A stretch of 64,000 nucleotides of DNA from Bernardetia sp. (GCA_020630575.1 JAHDBD010000002.1:62001-126000), one strand, 5' to 3'; shown: positions 1 through 10,678, counted from the stretch's first letter. Notes: generated from the letters alone by a model not told the origin. Numbers and translations: made by a program.

Positions 1-728
1 AGAATTCTTTCCAATTCATTATGACGAGAATAGCCTCCCCAGTCTTCTTGACGAAAAAAATGTTTGTTTTCTTTTATTTGATAGTTTTCTTTCAAATCTA
101 TAGTCGTCAATAACTCTCCTTTCAGATGGGTTTCGTTTATCTCAAAATTTAATTGAAAGTCTTGTAAAGTAGTATTTTTAAACTGCAAATCTATATAATT
201 ATAAGCTACTGTTGCACCACTTCCAAAAGGTACTTTTCGCTGAGCATCAGGAAAAACATCATAACTATGTCGCCAACGTTCAGTTATTTCCAAAGGTGAA
301 TGTAATAAAATCCAATGTAGAAGGTTAGCAAGCTGACACAATCCTCCCCCAATTCCAACAGCTGTTTTTCCTTTTTTTAAAACTAAACCTTCTAAAAAGC
401 CTCTTTTTTTGGTTGGTTTTCCTACCAAAAACCAAAAAGAAAAAGTTTGATTTGGTTTTATAATAAGTCCATTTATTCTATCGGTAGCAAGTTTCAAATT
501 TGTAATTTTTTGTTCTTGGAGTTTCATATCTACACCCATAAGTGGACGCAGAAGCATAGATTGATGATTTTTGACTAAAAAAGGGAGTTTTTTTTGAGTT
601 TGTCTTTCTTTTGCAAAATTATTTGTATAAAAATACCAACGAAAATATCGTTTAATACGATAGTATTTTTTACCTAAAAAGATTCTTAATTTTGTTCTTG
701 TAATAGGTTTGGGTAAATAGAGTTGCAT
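1..728 (-). CDS. VanW family protein (3' end outside window)
   Basis: The minus-strand frame is open from an ATG at 728 to the window edge, giving about 242 residues without a stop, so the C-terminus is missing. The conserved VanW core is visible: a segment FSFWFLVGKPTKKRGFLEG, then GIGGGLCQLANLLHW, then RHSYDVFP and PFGSGATVAYNYIDL. These match the motifs that define the family (Pfam VanW). The family is named after a gene of the vanB glycopeptide-resistance cluster, but most chromosomal members have no known role and are not resistance genes. No signal peptide or membrane segment is visible in the part present. It is divergent from the CHAT gene that follows, with about 220 bp between them. 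Family assignment is confident; function is unknown. Confidence 0.8.
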   Translation of the reverse strand, partial: MQLYLPKPITRTKLRIFLGKKYYRIKRYFRWYFYTNNFAKERQTQKKLPFLVKNHQSMLLRPLMGVDMKLQEQKITNLKLATDRINGLIIKPNQTFSFWFLVGKPTKKRGFLEGLVLKKGKTAVGIGGGLCQLANLLHWILLHSPLEITERWRHSYDVFPDAQRKVPFGSGATVAYNYIDLQFKNTTLQDFQLNFEINETHLKGELLTTIDLKENYQIKENKHFFRQEDWGGYSRHNELERI

Positions 729-948
729 AAGGTAAGGTTTTAATGACTATTTTTTTGTAATTTCGATTTACAATCTAAAGTAAAACTCGGTTCATCAGTA
801 TTTTTATTTTACAGTTTTATATCATCTATAAATAATCTATTTTTAGATAAAATATGTAAATGTGTTAATTTTTTGGATTCAGAGAAAATATATTCATTAA
901 ATAAAGATAATTGTATTCTAATTTTTCTTCATCAAGAAAATAATTTTT

Positions 949-3900
949 ATGTCAAAAAATAATATACTACTATTTATATTCTTTCTCCTTTTTACTTTAC
1001 AGCCTACTTTTGGTTTTGCACAAGAAAATGGAGCTGAAAGACAATTACAGAGAAACTTAGAAATCTGTGAACGCTATTTTGAAGATGGAGATTATAAAAA
1101 AGCTTTATCTGAAGCTGAAAAACTCTATAAAAAAACTCAAAGAAGAGGAAATATTGATTTATCTACAAAAATAGAAAAGTATTTAATCAAATATTACGAA
1201 GCAACAGGCGAAATTTCAAAGTTTCATGCCATAACACGAAAATTTATAGCTAATCGCAAAAAACAAGGTGAGAATAGTAAAGGATATGGATTAGCACTCT
1301 TACAGGCTGCAAAATATTATGCTGAATATTCATTTACACAGCAAGCAGAAAACTATTTGAACGACGCTAAAAAAATAGTAGGAGAAAAACCAACTGAAAA
1401 TTATATTTTTTCAGATTTATATTATACACAAATACTGATTGATTTTCAAAGAGGGAACTTTTTAAATTTATTAGATTATCAAATTCAAGATTTATTGAGT
1501 GTACGCAAATCACTTATTGGAAAAGAAACTCAGTTTTTTAGTGATGTTAGCAAGCAAACTGAAACTCGTAATCTGTCGGATAGAGAAGAAATACGAAAAA
1601 AAACAGATTATGCTGAAATACTATCTTTACAGGCAGATGCTGCCCGACTAGCAGGAAGATATAATGAAGCAAGTAAATATATAGAACAAGCAGATAACTT
1701 TATAAAACAAGAATTATCTATTCGTCAGCTTGCTTATGTGCGTAATCAATATGTCAGAATTCAACTCATGATTGATAATGGAGAGGAACGAGATGAAATA
1801 CGAAAACTACTAGAAAAGACACTCTATCGTGCTGAAAGAACTGTCGGAACAGTACACAAAGATTATATCAAATTACATGCTTTATTAATTGATTATTATG
1901 TAAATAGTGGTTTTGTGGTTCAGCAAGACGAAGAAAGCAAAGGATTTTCTTTAAAGCCAAGATTTTTACAAAATATAAAGTATAGCACCCAAAATGTTCG
2001 TCAGCGTTGGGAGTTAGAACGCAATGCAGCAAAATATTATGGTACAGGACATTTGCAATATTCTACGGCACTTCAAGCAGATGCAATGTGGAACTATGAA
2101 AACCAACGCTATTCTCAATCGCTGAAAATGCTGACAGATATGTATAAAAATACAGCATTAGTTCCTAAAGATCATCAAAAACGTTTGGCTATCATAGAAG
2201 ATATTTATTATGTTCGTTTGGCTGCTGATGATTACAAAGAAGCAGGAAAGTTAATGGAAGAGTGGGTAGATTCTCATGCACGTATTCATGGAAAAAATAC
2301 GCTTGGTTATCATTTAGCAAATCTAAAACTTGCTAAATATTATTTTAATTATACTGAAAAATTTAAAGAAGCTGGTCAGCTTTATAGCACTCACATGCAG
2401 TCATTGACAAAGTTTGTCGAACCTAAAAGTCTTATTTATATCAATTCATTAAATGATTGGATTGATTATTATATGGCAAATGACCAGTTTGAAGAAGCAA
2501 ACAAAAAATCAAAGGAAGCACTAGATTTGATTCAACAAAGATATGGCGACAAACACCCACGTTATGCTGCTCAACTTGAAATTGCTGCACGTCTGAATAT
2601 GCAACAAAGTAACTACAAAAAAGTAGATGCACAAGTAAGCCAAATGCTACAAATCTATGAAAAACAATATAACCCTTCTTTAGCTTTCGAACATGCTCAA
2701 GCACTAGAAACGGCAGCTCATTATTATATGATAATGGGACTTTATGACCGTGCAGAAGATTTATTAAATCAAGCTAAAAGAAGATTTAATCGTTCTAGTC
2801 AATCCATTGCAAACTCCAGTACAGCAGAAGAATTAGCTTTTTTATATATAGAAACGGCTGATTTTAGTGCAGCCGAACAGCTTTTAAAAGAAACAATTGC
2901 AGAAAAAGAAAAAAGATATGGAACAAATAGTCGTTTTCTAATCAATACATATAATCAGAGTGCACATTTAGAATTTGCCAACGGAAAGTATGTAGAAGCA
3001 GAGCAGTTTGCTAATAAAGCATTACTGATTGCTCAAAATATATTCGGTCAAAACTCGCTTCGTACAGTAGAAAGTTTGAGTATTTTGGCTGATTACAATC
3101 TAGCTATTGGAGATTATGAAAAAGCTCAAGAATTTGCTCAAAAAGCACTCAAAATAAAAACGGATATACTTGGCAGTGAGCATTTGGATAGAGCAAGTAC
3201 ACTTATTCAACTTGCCAGAATTAATTTTTACTCTACAGCTGATTGGAAAAAGGTAACCAATGAGCTTGATGAAGCTGATAAAATGCTTGTAGCCAATTTA
3301 GGAGAAAATACGCCTGTTTATGCAGGATTTTTGAAAACATCGGCAGAACTTTATGTGGCTCATAAAGACATAAAAAGTGCTTCTGATAAGCTAGGAAAGG
3401 CATTAAATATCCTAGAAAAACTTCCTTCGGCATCACTTGTAAGTTTGGCAGAAATAAATGTTTTGCTGGGAGACTTACAGATTCAACAAGACAACCCTGA
3501 TAAAGCAAAGGATTTTTATGAAGATGCTCGTAAGAAATATGCTAAGGTTTTTAGTGAAGTTCATCCAAAATACGTGCATGTATTGGCTCGTATTGCTCGT
3601 ATGTATTATGTGAAAAATGATTACAAAAAAGCTGAAAAATACTTGAGCGAAGTTTTGGATAAACATAAAGAGTATATCAATACTACTTTTGCTGTACTTA
3701 GTGAACGAGAAAAAGCAAAAAACTGGGAACAGATTCGTCCAGACTTTGAGTTTTTCACACATTTAGTCATTCAATTACAACCCAAAAAGAAAAAATTGTT
3801 ACGTGATTTGTATGATAATATTTTACTTACAAAAGGAATTTTGTTAGGGCAATCTCAAAAACTGCGTAATGAAATTTACAAAAGAAGTCCTGATGACACA

Positions 3901-5235
3901 TTGCGTATTAATTTTGAAAAATGGCAATTAAAGAAGATTAGGCTCAATGCAGCTTTGGCGTTAAATCCAGAACAGTTAAAGCAAGAAAATATAGATGTTC
4001 GTAATTTGCAGAAAGAAATTGAGGATTTATCAAAAATACTTTCTCGTCAGTCTTCTGATTTTGCAGCAGCTACTAATCAAAAAGCAATTAGTTGGAAAGA
4101 TATTCAGAAAAATTTAGAAAATAAAGAGTATGCTGTCGAAATTATTCGCTATCGTCAGTTTGATAAAGAATTTACAGATAGTATTAAATATATTGCTTTA
4201 GTGTTGCCTTCTTCTGGTAATATCAAGTTGGCTCAAATGCCAAATGGAAATAAAATGGAAGACGGTGATTTACAATATTACAGAAATACAGTAGAATTCT
4301 CTTTAGAAGATTATGATTCTTATAAAATTTATTGGAAACCTATCGGAGATAAAATAGATAAAAATGCAGGTAAAATTTATCTTGCTTGTGATGGAGTTTA
4401 TAATCAGCTTAATGTGGAAACATTTAGAATGGCAGATAATGATTTTGTGATAGATAATTATTTCGTTGCACAGCTTACTAGCACTCGCCAAATTGTTGAA
4501 GAAAAAGTAAAAAATGTATTTCCTAATAATTTTGTTTTGTTTGGAAATCCTCTTTTTTATGTAGATTATAAAGGTGCGCAAAGTTTCCCTACACTTTTAG
4601 GAGCAGAACGTGAGGTAGAAATTATTTCTACTCAACTAGAAGGAGGAAATAAAAATGTAACTACCTACTTAAAAGAAAATGCAAAGGAAAAACAAATAAA
4701 AGAACTAAATAGTCAGAATAATACTGTTTATCATATTGCTACCCATGGTATCTTTAAAGAAGATATTTCAGAGAAAGAACGTGAACGTTCGGCTGTTTTG
4801 GGAACATATAATGATCCTTTGATGCGTTCTGGATTACTTTTTACAGGTGGTGGCGATATGGTTCAAAATAAAAGTGTACACGAATATAACAAAGCTGATG
4901 GTGTTCTAACAGCTTCTGAAGTAGCTACAATGAATATTAATTCTCCTCTTTTTATTCTTAGTGCTTGTGAAACGGGGCGTGGAGAAAGTAAAGTGGGAGA
5001 AGGTGTGTATGGTTTGCAAAGTGCCTTTTTACTTGCTGGTGCAGATGCACTTCTAATGTCTTTATTTAAAGTAGATGACGATGCAACTCAAGAGTTAATG
5101 CGTATTTTCTATACAAGATGGAAAGAAACAGGTGACAAACGAGTAGCTATCAGAGAAGCAAAACGAGAACTTCGTCAAAATCCAAAATATGTAGATCCTA
5201 TTTATTGGGGTGCGTTTGTAATGATAGGAAGATAA
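949..5235 (+). CDS. Exported TPR-repeat protein with C-terminal CHAT peptidase domain
   Basis: 1428 residues. A Sec signal peptide (about 1-25, ending FGFAQ) is followed by roughly 900 residues of tetratricopeptide-like helical repeats, for example ALxxAxxLY and YEKAQEFAQKALKIK units. A coiled-coil linker comes next, and the last ~350 residues form a CHAT (caspase HetF-associated TPR) domain. The His-Cys dyad is present: H1266 in IATHGIF and C1340 in LSACETG. The C-terminal GADALLMSLFKVDD and DPIYWGAFVMIG segments are also typical. Some CHAT proteins are caspase-like proteases, such as the Craspase TPR-CHAT subunit. The signal peptide here would place the domain outside the cytoplasm. No partner gene for a toxin, nucleic-acid sensor or substrate is adjacent, so the substrate is unknown. 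Confidence 0.88.
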   Translation: MSKNNILLFIFFLLFTLQPTFGFAQENGAERQLQRNLEICERYFEDGDYKKALSEAEKLYKKTQRRGNIDLSTKIEKYLIKYYEATGEISKFHAITRKFIANRKKQGENSKGYGLALLQAAKYYAEYSFTQQAENYLNDAKKIVGEKPTENYIFSDLYYTQILIDFQRGNFLNLLDYQIQDLLSVRKSLIGKETQFFSDVSKQTETRNLSDREEIRKKTDYAEILSLQADAARLAGRYNEASKYIEQADNFIKQELSIRQLAYVRNQYVRIQLMIDNGEERDEIRKLLEKTLYRAERTVGTVHKDYIKLHALLIDYYVNSGFVVQQDEESKGFSLKPRFLQNIKYSTQNVRQRWELERNAAKYYGTGHLQYSTALQADAMWNYENQRYSQSLKMLTDMYKNTALVPKDHQKRLAIIEDIYYVRLAADDYKEAGKLMEEWVDSHARIHGKNTLGYHLANLKLAKYYFNYTEKFKEAGQLYSTHMQSLTKFVEPKSLIYINSLNDWIDYYMANDQFEEANKKSKEALDLIQQRYGDKHPRYAAQLEIAARLNMQQSNYKKVDAQVSQMLQIYEKQYNPSLAFEHAQALETAAHYYMIMGLYDRAEDLLNQAKRRFNRSSQSIANSSTAEELAFLYIETADFSAAEQLLKETIAEKEKRYGTNSRFLINTYNQSAHLEFANGKYVEAEQFANKALLIAQNIFGQNSLRTVESLSILADYNLAIGDYEKAQEFAQKALKIKTDILGSEHLDRASTLIQLARINFYSTADWKKVTNELDEADKMLVANLGENTPVYAGFLKTSAELYVAHKDIKSASDKLGKALNILEKLPSASLVSLAEINVLLGDLQIQQDNPDKAKDFYEDARKKYAKVFSEVHPKYVHVLARIARMYYVKNDYKKAEKYLSEVLDKHKEYINTTFAVLSEREKAKNWEQIRPDFEFFTHLVIQLQPKKKKLLRDLYDNILLTKGILLGQSQKLRNEIYKRSPDDTLRINFEKWQLKKIRLNAALALNPEQLKQENIDVRNLQKEIEDLSKILSRQSSDFAAATNQKAISWKDIQKNLENKEYAVEIIRYRQFDKEFTDSIKYIALVLPSSGNIKLAQMPNGNKMEDGDLQYYRNTVEFSLEDYDSYKIYWKPIGDKIDKNAGKIYLACDGVYNQLNVETFRMADNDFVIDNYFVAQLTSTRQIVEEKVKNVFPNNFVLFGNPLFYVDYKGAQSFPTLLGAEREVEIISTQLEGGNKNVTTYLKENAKEKQIKELNSQNNTVYHIATHGIFKEDISEKERERSAVLGTYNDPLMRSGLLFTGGGDMVQNKSVHEYNKADGVLTASEVATMNINSPLFILSACETGRGESKVGEGVYGLQSAFLLAGADALLMSLFKVDDDATQELMRIFYTRWKETGDKRVAIREAKRELRQNPKYVDPIYWGAFVMIGR

Positions 5236-5270
5236 AAACAAGAGACAAAAATTTACACTTGTGAAAGGAG

Positions 5271-5301
5271 TTGATAAATTAAGGTAAAAAAGTTACCTTT
5301 G
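5271..5301 (+). promoter_or_regulatory. Bacteroidota-type promoter of the pyrophosphatase gene
   Basis: TTG at 5271-5273, 20 bp spacer, then TACCTTTG at 5294-5301, matching the TTG / TAnnTTTG consensus of the primary sigma factor in Bacteroidota. It overlaps the TTG codon at 5299 that could open a longer reading frame, so transcription would begin downstream of that codon. This supports the internal ATG at 5389 as the real start. Confidence 0.6.
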
Positions 5302-5388
5302 CACTCCCTTTTATCAAAACCAAGATGGGACATATCACACGAAATAAAATTAATTAGCACTATTTATTCTAATACAAATAAAAAAATA

Positions 5389-5919
5389 ATGGCAGATCAA
5401 AAAGATTTTACTTTTGACGTTATCGTTGAGATACCAAAAGGAAGCAGAAACAAATACGAATACGATGCTGAAAAACGCATGATTCGTTATGACCGTATGA
5501 TTTTTTCTTCAATGCACTATCCAAGCGACTATGGATTTGTTCCTGAAACACTTGCTTTAGATGGAGATGCCTTGGATGTTTTGGTTTTAGTTTCTGAGCC
5601 TACTTTTCCTGGGTGTTTGATTGAAGTACGTGCTGTTGGTATTTTCAATATGACAGATGAAAAAGGTCCTGATGCAAAAGTGCTTTGTGTACCTGTTTCT
5701 GATCCTATTTGGAATAGCATCCATAAATTTGAAGATGTAAATCCTCACTTACTAAAAGAGATTGGACACTTCTTTGAAGTTTATAAAGACTTAGAAAAGA
5801 AAAAAGTTTCAGTAGAAGATTGGCAAGACGAAAAACATGCTGTTGAAATCGTTTTACAATGTCAGGAGCGTTACAAAGAAAACAAAAAAGAAGTATTTTC
5901 TATCCGTCCAGGAATATAA
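5389..5919 (+). CDS. ppa: Inorganic pyrophosphatase, family I
   Basis: The protein hydrolyses pyrophosphate to phosphate in the cytoplasm, pulling biosynthetic reactions forward. The chosen start is the ATG at 5389 (MADQKDF), giving 176 residues, the usual length for bacterial soluble PPases. The frame is open back to 5299, but a promoter overlaps that end. The metal-binding signature DGDALDVLVL is intact, preceded by RMIFSSMHYPSDYGFVPETL and an N-terminal VEIPKGSRNKYEYD active-site segment. The gene stands alone, convergent with a transketolase subunit gene, with a shared terminator at about 5941-5976. The identification is secure. Confidence 0.96.
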   Translation: MADQKDFTFDVIVEIPKGSRNKYEYDAEKRMIRYDRMIFSSMHYPSDYGFVPETLALDGDALDVLVLVSEPTFPGCLIEVRAVGIFNMTDEKGPDAKVLCVPVSDPIWNSIHKFEDVNPHLLKEIGHFFEVYKDLEKKKVSVEDWQDEKHAVEIVLQCQERYKENKKEVFSIRPGI

Positions 5920-5940
5920 AATATATCAAAATTATTATTA

Positions 5941-5976
5941 AAAAAGGCATAGATTATTACAATCTATGCCTTTTTT
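5941..5976. terminator. Bidirectional intrinsic terminator
   Basis: A perfect 10-bp stem (GGCATAGATT, 5946-5955, with AATCTATGCC, 5961-5970) closes a 5-nt loop and is flanked by A5 on the left and T6 on the right. It can end ppa transcripts from the left and the transketolase transcript from the right. Confidence 0.85.
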
Positions 5977-6027
5977 GAAACTAAAATAATTCACTTTGTA
6001 TTTCAAAATAATTTCTAATTATTCATT

Positions 6028-6897
6028 TTAGTAATCTCCATACGTAGATTCATTTTGAGTTAAAGCAGTTTCTAATTGTTCATCATTTGGAGCTACACCA
6101 TGCCATTTATGAGTTCCCATCATATAATCTACACCATGTCCCATTTCAGTTTTCATTAAGATAACTGTTGGTTTATGATTTCCTGTAAGGTCTTTTGCTT
6201 GTCTAATGATTGGGATTAAAGTATCAAAATCATTTCCATTCTGACATGTCAAAACGTTCCAACCAAAGGCTTTATATTTTTGCTCTAATCCTTTTAAGTC
6301 GCCTAAATCCATTACATCTTTTACATCTCCATCAATTTGTCTTCCATTGGCATCAATAATTGCAATTAGATTATCTACTTTTTGATGGGCTGCAAAAATA
6401 GCAGCTTCCCAAACCTGTCCTTCTTGCTGCTCACCATCTCCCATCAAAACAAAGACAGTTTTGTTGTCATTGTTCATTTTTTTAGAAAGAGCTGCACCAA
6501 TAGCTACTGAAAGTCCTTGCCCCAATGAACCTGAAGCAATACGAATTCCTTCCAAACCTTCTTCTGTTGCTGGGTGTCCTTGCAAGCGAGAATTTATTTT
6601 ACGAAAAGTAGCCAAATCATTGATGCTAAAATAGCCACTACGAGCCAAAACACTATACCAAACAGGGGAGATATGCCCATTTGATAAGAAAAACAAATCC
6701 TCATTATTTCCGTCCATATCAAAAGAAGGATTGTGTTCCATAATCTCAAAATAAAGTGCTACCAACAGTTCGGCACAACCCAAAGAACCTCCAGGGTGTC
6801 CAGAATTTACTTGATGAACCATTCTGACAATGTCTCTACGGACTTGTGAGACCATATTTTCTAAGAATTCCTTATCATTTTTTTTGTACGAAGCCAT
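6028..6897 (-). CDS. Transketolase, N-terminal (thiamine-diphosphate) subunit
   Basis: 289 residues covering only the first domain of transketolase. Motifs: SGHPGGSLG near residue 32, a thiamine-diphosphate pocket GDG (153-155) with N184 about 30 residues on, and IASGSLGQGLSVAIG near 120. In split transketolases this subunit pairs with a separate C-terminal subunit of about 310-320 residues to transfer two-carbon units in the non-oxidative pentose phosphate pathway. No C-terminal partner gene lies in this window, so it must be elsewhere. The next upstream gene on this strand is recQ, 136 bp away, and there is no sign of functional linkage. Confidence 0.93.
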   Translation of the reverse strand: MASYKKNDKEFLENMVSQVRRDIVRMVHQVNSGHPGGSLGCAELLVALYFEIMEHNPSFDMDGNNEDLFFLSNGHISPVWYSVLARSGYFSINDLATFRKINSRLQGHPATEEGLEGIRIASGSLGQGLSVAIGAALSKKMNNDNKTVFVLMGDGEQQEGQVWEAAIFAAHQKVDNLIAIIDANGRQIDGDVKDVMDLGDLKGLEQKYKAFGWNVLTCQNGNDFDTLIPIIRQAKDLTGNHKPTVILMKTEMGHGVDYMMGTHKWHGVAPNDEQLETALTQNESTYGDY

Positions 6898-7033
6898 TTT
6901 GAAGTAGATTTGAAATGAGTTTTATAGTTGATTTTTTATAGTTACATCGTTGAAATGTGTCTATTTTACAAAAGTACGAAAGTGTAGCTATTCAAACTAG
7001 AATTAAGAATGCAAATTTTGGATAAATATGAGT

Positions 7034-9187
7034 TTATGAAATAGCTTCTTGATTTTTCTTGTATGAAACAGCAGCACGTAATTTTACATAACTCATTTTT
7101 TCTTCTAAATATTCATAGACAAATTTCATTCGGAATGTTTCATCTTTTGGAATACGCTTTCTAACTGTCTTGATAGCTTTTTCAATAATTTCAATTTCTT
7201 CCAAACTTACAAACTCTAACCAATCGATTTCAAAACCATCTTGACTTGCTTTATATAAATGTCCTAAAGCAGTTCCTTCGGTAATATTTCGCTCTTTGGC
7301 TATTTGTGCTAGTGATTTATTTTCGTTGGCAAACATTTCATAAGTTACTTGGTGCGAACTGGTCAGTTTTGCTTGGTCTGCTACCTCTTGATTTTTGAGA
7401 TAACTTACTACTGTATCTAAAAATATTTGTCCAAATTCTCTCAATTTTACATCTCCAACTCCAGAAACTTGACGCATCTGAAACAAATGAGTAGGCGATT
7501 TATCAACCATATCTTTCAGTGTTGCATCTCCAAAGACCATATAAGGAGCAATTCCTTTTGAGTCTGCAATTTGTTTTCGGAGCTGACGCAATTCTTCGAA
7601 TAATCCGTCTTGAAGTTCACGTTTTTTGCTTTTTGGTCTTTCAAACTCTTTTTCTCTTTCTTTCTTAGATTTAAACTCAAACTTAACCAAATCTACTTTC
7701 TTTTTTTGAAACAAAACAGCTTTAGCAGCGTCAGTAAGTTTCAACGCATTGTTTTGGTCATAAGCAATTTCTATAAGTCCCATATTGAGAAATTGTAACA
7801 AATGCTGTTGCCAAATGCCTGCTGAAATATCCGAACCTGCGCCATACGTTTTTATTTTATCATATCCTTTTTCCAAAACTTCCTGACGCTGCGAACCACG
7901 CAAAACATCAATTAGCATCGTAAAACCCACTTTTTCATCCATTCGCATCATTGCAGAAAATGCTTTTTGTGCGATAATTGTTCCATCAAAATGCTTAGGA
8001 GGATTTCTACACACATCACAATTCCCACAATTTTCACTTAGTGTTTCTCCAAAATAACTCAATAGAATTTTCCGTCTACAAATCTGAGCATCTGCATATT
8101 GTTGCATACGTTCTAGTTTTGCAAGTTGCAATTCTTTTTGACCACTTTCTTCTGCAAAACCCTTCAAAACTTCCAAATCATTAAAGCTATAAAAAAGCAT
8201 TGTGTCGCCTTTCAAGCCGTCTCGTCCTGCCCTTCCAATTTCTTGATAATAGCCTTCAATATTTTTGGGAATATTGTAGTGCATAACCCAACGAACATTT
8301 GGCTTGTCAATCCCCATTCCGAAGGCGACTGTTGCGCAAACAATAGGAGTTCGGTCTGCAATAAAATCATCCTGAACTCGGTTTCGTTCGTGGGCATTTA
8401 GTCCTGCATGGTAAAAATCAGCTTTTACACCTGCTTTTTGAAGTCGTGCAGCTACATTTTCAGTATTTTTTCTACTCAAACAATATATAATTCCTGACTC
8501 ATTTGGTCGTCTTAAAATATAACTCACAATGCTATCCATACGTTTGTAAGCTGGCAAAACATTGAGCGAAAGGTTAGGACGATTAAAAGAAGCTACAAAT
8601 TCTGTCGGATTTTCAAGTCCCAATTGACTGACAATATCTCGTCTTGTTATTTTGTCTGCCGTTGCAGTAAGAGCAATCATTGGAACGAAAGGAAAACGGT
8701 CTTTCAATGTCTTTAGCTGTGTATATTCAGGGCGAAAATCGTGTCCCCATTGCGAAATACAGTGTGCTTCATCTACTGCAAAAAGCGAAACATTAAGAGA
8801 TTGTAAAAAATAGAGAAACGAATCTGTCAATAATTTTTCAGGTGAAACATACAGAAGTTTGATTATTCCTTGTTTTACTTCTGACTCAATTTCTCTTTGT
8901 TCTCCCATATCTTGAGAAGAATTGAGAAAAGCTGCCGAAATTCCATTTGTTTGGAGTGCATTTACTTGGTCTTTCATTAGGGCAATCAAAGGCGAAATAA
9001 CGATACAAATTCCGTCTAAAGTAACAGCAGGAATTTGATAACAAATAGATTTTCCTCCACCTGTTGGCATCAAAACAAGCGTATCATTTTTTGCATACAC
9101 AGAAGAAATAATATCTTCTTGCAAAGGACGAAAAGATGAGTAACCAAAATATTGTTGTAAGGCGTGGCGAGCTTTATTGAGATTCAT
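7034..9187 (-). CDS. recQ: ATP-dependent DNA helicase RecQ
   Basis: 717 residues, a 3'-5' superfamily 2 DNA helicase of recombination and repair. Walker A PTGGGKS is at 41-47 and the DEAH box at 139-142, followed by the aromatic-rich loop [10 protein letters not shown]. The helicase C domain contains [18 protein letters not shown] and [10 protein letters not shown]. The RQC zinc site shows four cysteines (C, then CGNCDVC, about 370-395). Near residue 550-610 a region ([25 protein letters not shown]) is a typical HRDC domain. A helicase-associated helix-turn-helix ([20 protein letters not shown]) follows, then a charged C-terminus. Domain order and length match the RecQ type common in Bacteroidota. 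Confidence 0.96.
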   Translation of the reverse strand: MNLNKARHALQQYFGYSSFRPLQEDIISSVYAKNDTLVLMPTGGGKSICYQIPAVTLDGICIVISPLIALMKDQVNALQTNGISAAFLNSSQDMGEQREIESEVKQGIIKLLYVSPEKLLTDSFLYFLQSLNVSLFAVDEAHCISQWGHDFRPEYTQLKTLKDRFPFVPMIALTATADKITRRDIVSQLGLENPTEFVASFNRPNLSLNVLPAYKRMDSIVSYILRRPNESGIIYCLSRKNTENVAARLQKAGVKADFYHAGLNAHERNRVQDDFIADRTPIVCATVAFGMGIDKPNVRWVMHYNIPKNIEGYYQEIGRAGRDGLKGDTMLFYSFNDLEVLKGFAEESGQKELQLAKLERMQQYADAQICRRKILLSYFGETLSENCGNCDVCRNPPKHFDGTIIAQKAFSAMMRMDEKVGFTMLIDVLRGSQRQEVLEKGYDKIKTYGAGSDISAGIWQQHLLQFLNMGLIEIAYDQNNALKLTDAAKAVLFQKKKVDLVKFEFKSKKEREKEFERPKSKKRELQDGLFEELRQLRKQIADSKGIAPYMVFGDATLKDMVDKSPTHLFQMRQVSGVGDVKLREFGQIFLDTVVSYLKNQEVADQAKLTSSHQVTYEMFANENKSLAQIAKERNITEGTALGHLYKASQDGFEIDWLEFVSLEEIEIIEKAIKTVRKRIPKDETFRMKFVYEYLEEKMSYVKLRAAVSYKKNQEAIS

Positions 9188-9719
9188 TTATTTTTTTTGA
9201 GTGGGCAATTAGTAAAACCATTCGATTTATTTTTACAGCTTTAAAGGTAAGTATTTTTTGCAAAAAACTATTTTCTTTAGCACAAAAAATACAGATTTAT
9301 AAAAAACAACCCAAAATTGAAATAAATCAGTTGTCTAATATTTTTTGTGATAAGATAAAAAATCGTTGATGAGAACATCAAAAATGAGGAAGTATTGTCA
9401 GATAACCAAAAAATTTTCTATTAAAATACTCGTTTTTTCAGATAAAATTACTTTATTGAATAAAGAGAAATATTGTTAAATTTGTAAGACTTAGGAATAT
9501 TACAATGAATAAATTTACACTTTGAAAAATTCACGCATTAATAAACAGGGTTAAAACTCTGTTCAATTAAAAAACTACCTTTTATGATTTTTCAAAAAGA
9601 TATGTTTTTCAAAAATAGGCTATGAATTATAAATTGGTTTTTATAGATAGCTAAAAATGTAAATTTATTTTTTTAGTCTTCCTTATTTATATCTATCCTC
9701 CCAAACAAAAAAAATATTT
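9188..9719. other. Intergenic region with a dispersed repeat
   Basis: 532 bp between recQ and the CorA-type gene with no convincing ORF. The right half (9490-9652) is a dispersed repeat described separately. The left half is AT-rich with no recognisable RNA or promoter pair. Confidence 0.6.
9490..9652 (+). repeat. Dispersed ~165-bp repeat, copy 1
   Basis: By eye, about 85-90% identical to the reverse complement of 38364-38540. Shared blocks include CACGCATTAATAAACAGGGT, CAATTAAAAAACTACCTTTT and CTATGAATTATAAATTGG. This copy lacks a 17-nt palindromic arm (CAGGGTT...AACCCTG type) that the 38.4-kb copy has just before TTTTTATAGATAGC. Its remaining arm, CAGGGTTAAAACTCTG, has one mismatch. It has the character of a non-coding, hairpin-bearing mobile or MITE-like repeat. 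Confidence 0.75.
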
Positions 9720-10625
9720 ATGATAAAAACTATTCTAGAAGCCGAATCGGGTTATCAATGGATAGACGTAATCAGTCCGAGTGATAAAGATTTAAGAGAA
9801 CTTATCCGTCAATACAAAATGCCAGCTTCTGCTGTCAAAGATTGTATGGCTGCTTTTCATATGCCAAAAGTAGAACCAATAGGTGACTGGACTTATTTTA
9901 TTGTAAGATATTACGACCTCTATTGTGAAGATGATGCAGATACAATTCAAGAAATTACAAATAAAGTAGCCATTTTTGTAAGCAAAGAATATATTCTTAC
10001 CATTCACAGAACAGGTCAGCCTACACTTGCACAACTTGCCAACGAATGGCGCAATGGCTCACATACACGTTATGAAAACAGCGAACATTTTACATACAAA
10101 CTTTTAGACATGCTCTTAAAAACGTATGAGTTAGGAATGAATCAGGCTAGTGAGCGTTTGGATGCGTATGAAAAAGAGGTTTTTAGAGAAATGAAAGACG
10201 GCTCAATCTTCGAAAGATTGTATCAGTTAAAAAGACGAGGTTCTGTTTTTAAAAGAATGCTTTATCTTACCAAAGAACTCATTCAGAACTATATGAGGTA
10301 TTCTAAAGATTATCCTTTAGCACATCACAATATCGAATTTGCAGACTCTCTTTATTATAGAGTGGATGAGTTACATGAAAATGCAAACAACCTAATTAAT
10401 CTTCGTTTGTCTTTGGCTTCTCATAGAACTAACGAAATTATGGGAATTCTGACAATTTTCTCAGTTTTTTTTCTTCCTCTAACTTTTATTGTAGGAGTTT
10501 ATGGAATGAATTTTAAAGATATTCCAGAGCTAGAAGTAGAAAACGGTTATGCTATTGTTTGGATGGTAATGATTTCGATGGTAGTAGGTATTTATTTTTG
10601 GTTTAAGAAAAAAGGCTGGATTTAA
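9720..10625 (+). CDS. CorA-like Mg2+/metal ion channel
   Basis: 301 residues. The N-terminal ~235 residues form the cytosolic funnel with long charged helices. Two C-terminal membrane helices follow, and the first ends in the signature VYGMNF with G262-M263-N264, the selectivity loop of the CorA family. The C-terminus is short and basic (FWFKKKGW), as usual. Members carry Mg2+, Co2+ or, in the ZntB branch, Zn2+. The following acidic loop (KDIPELEVENG) does not settle the substrate. A strong terminator follows at 10679-10710. The gene is monocistronic. Confidence 0.92.
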   Translation: MIKTILEAESGYQWIDVISPSDKDLRELIRQYKMPASAVKDCMAAFHMPKVEPIGDWTYFIVRYYDLYCEDDADTIQEITNKVAIFVSKEYILTIHRTGQPTLAQLANEWRNGSHTRYENSEHFTYKLLDMLLKTYELGMNQASERLDAYEKEVFREMKDGSIFERLYQLKRRGSVFKRMLYLTKELIQNYMRYSKDYPLAHHNIEFADSLYYRVDELHENANNLINLRLSLASHRTNEIMGILTIFSVFFLPLTFIVGVYGMNFKDIPELEVENGYAIVWMVMISMVVGIYFWFKKKGWI

Positions 10626-10678
10626 ATTAAAATTTAGATTCTCTAAAGAAATTATGAAATTATCAAAAAATATAACTC

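Noticed and set aside
1-728. VanW-like gene as a vancomycin resistance determinant
   Set aside because: VanW-family proteins are widespread and of unknown function; no vanHAX-type genes are nearby.
5299-5388. Longer N-terminus for inorganic pyrophosphatase
   Set aside because: It would start at a TTG that forms part of the -7 promoter element, and the extra residues do not occur in the family.
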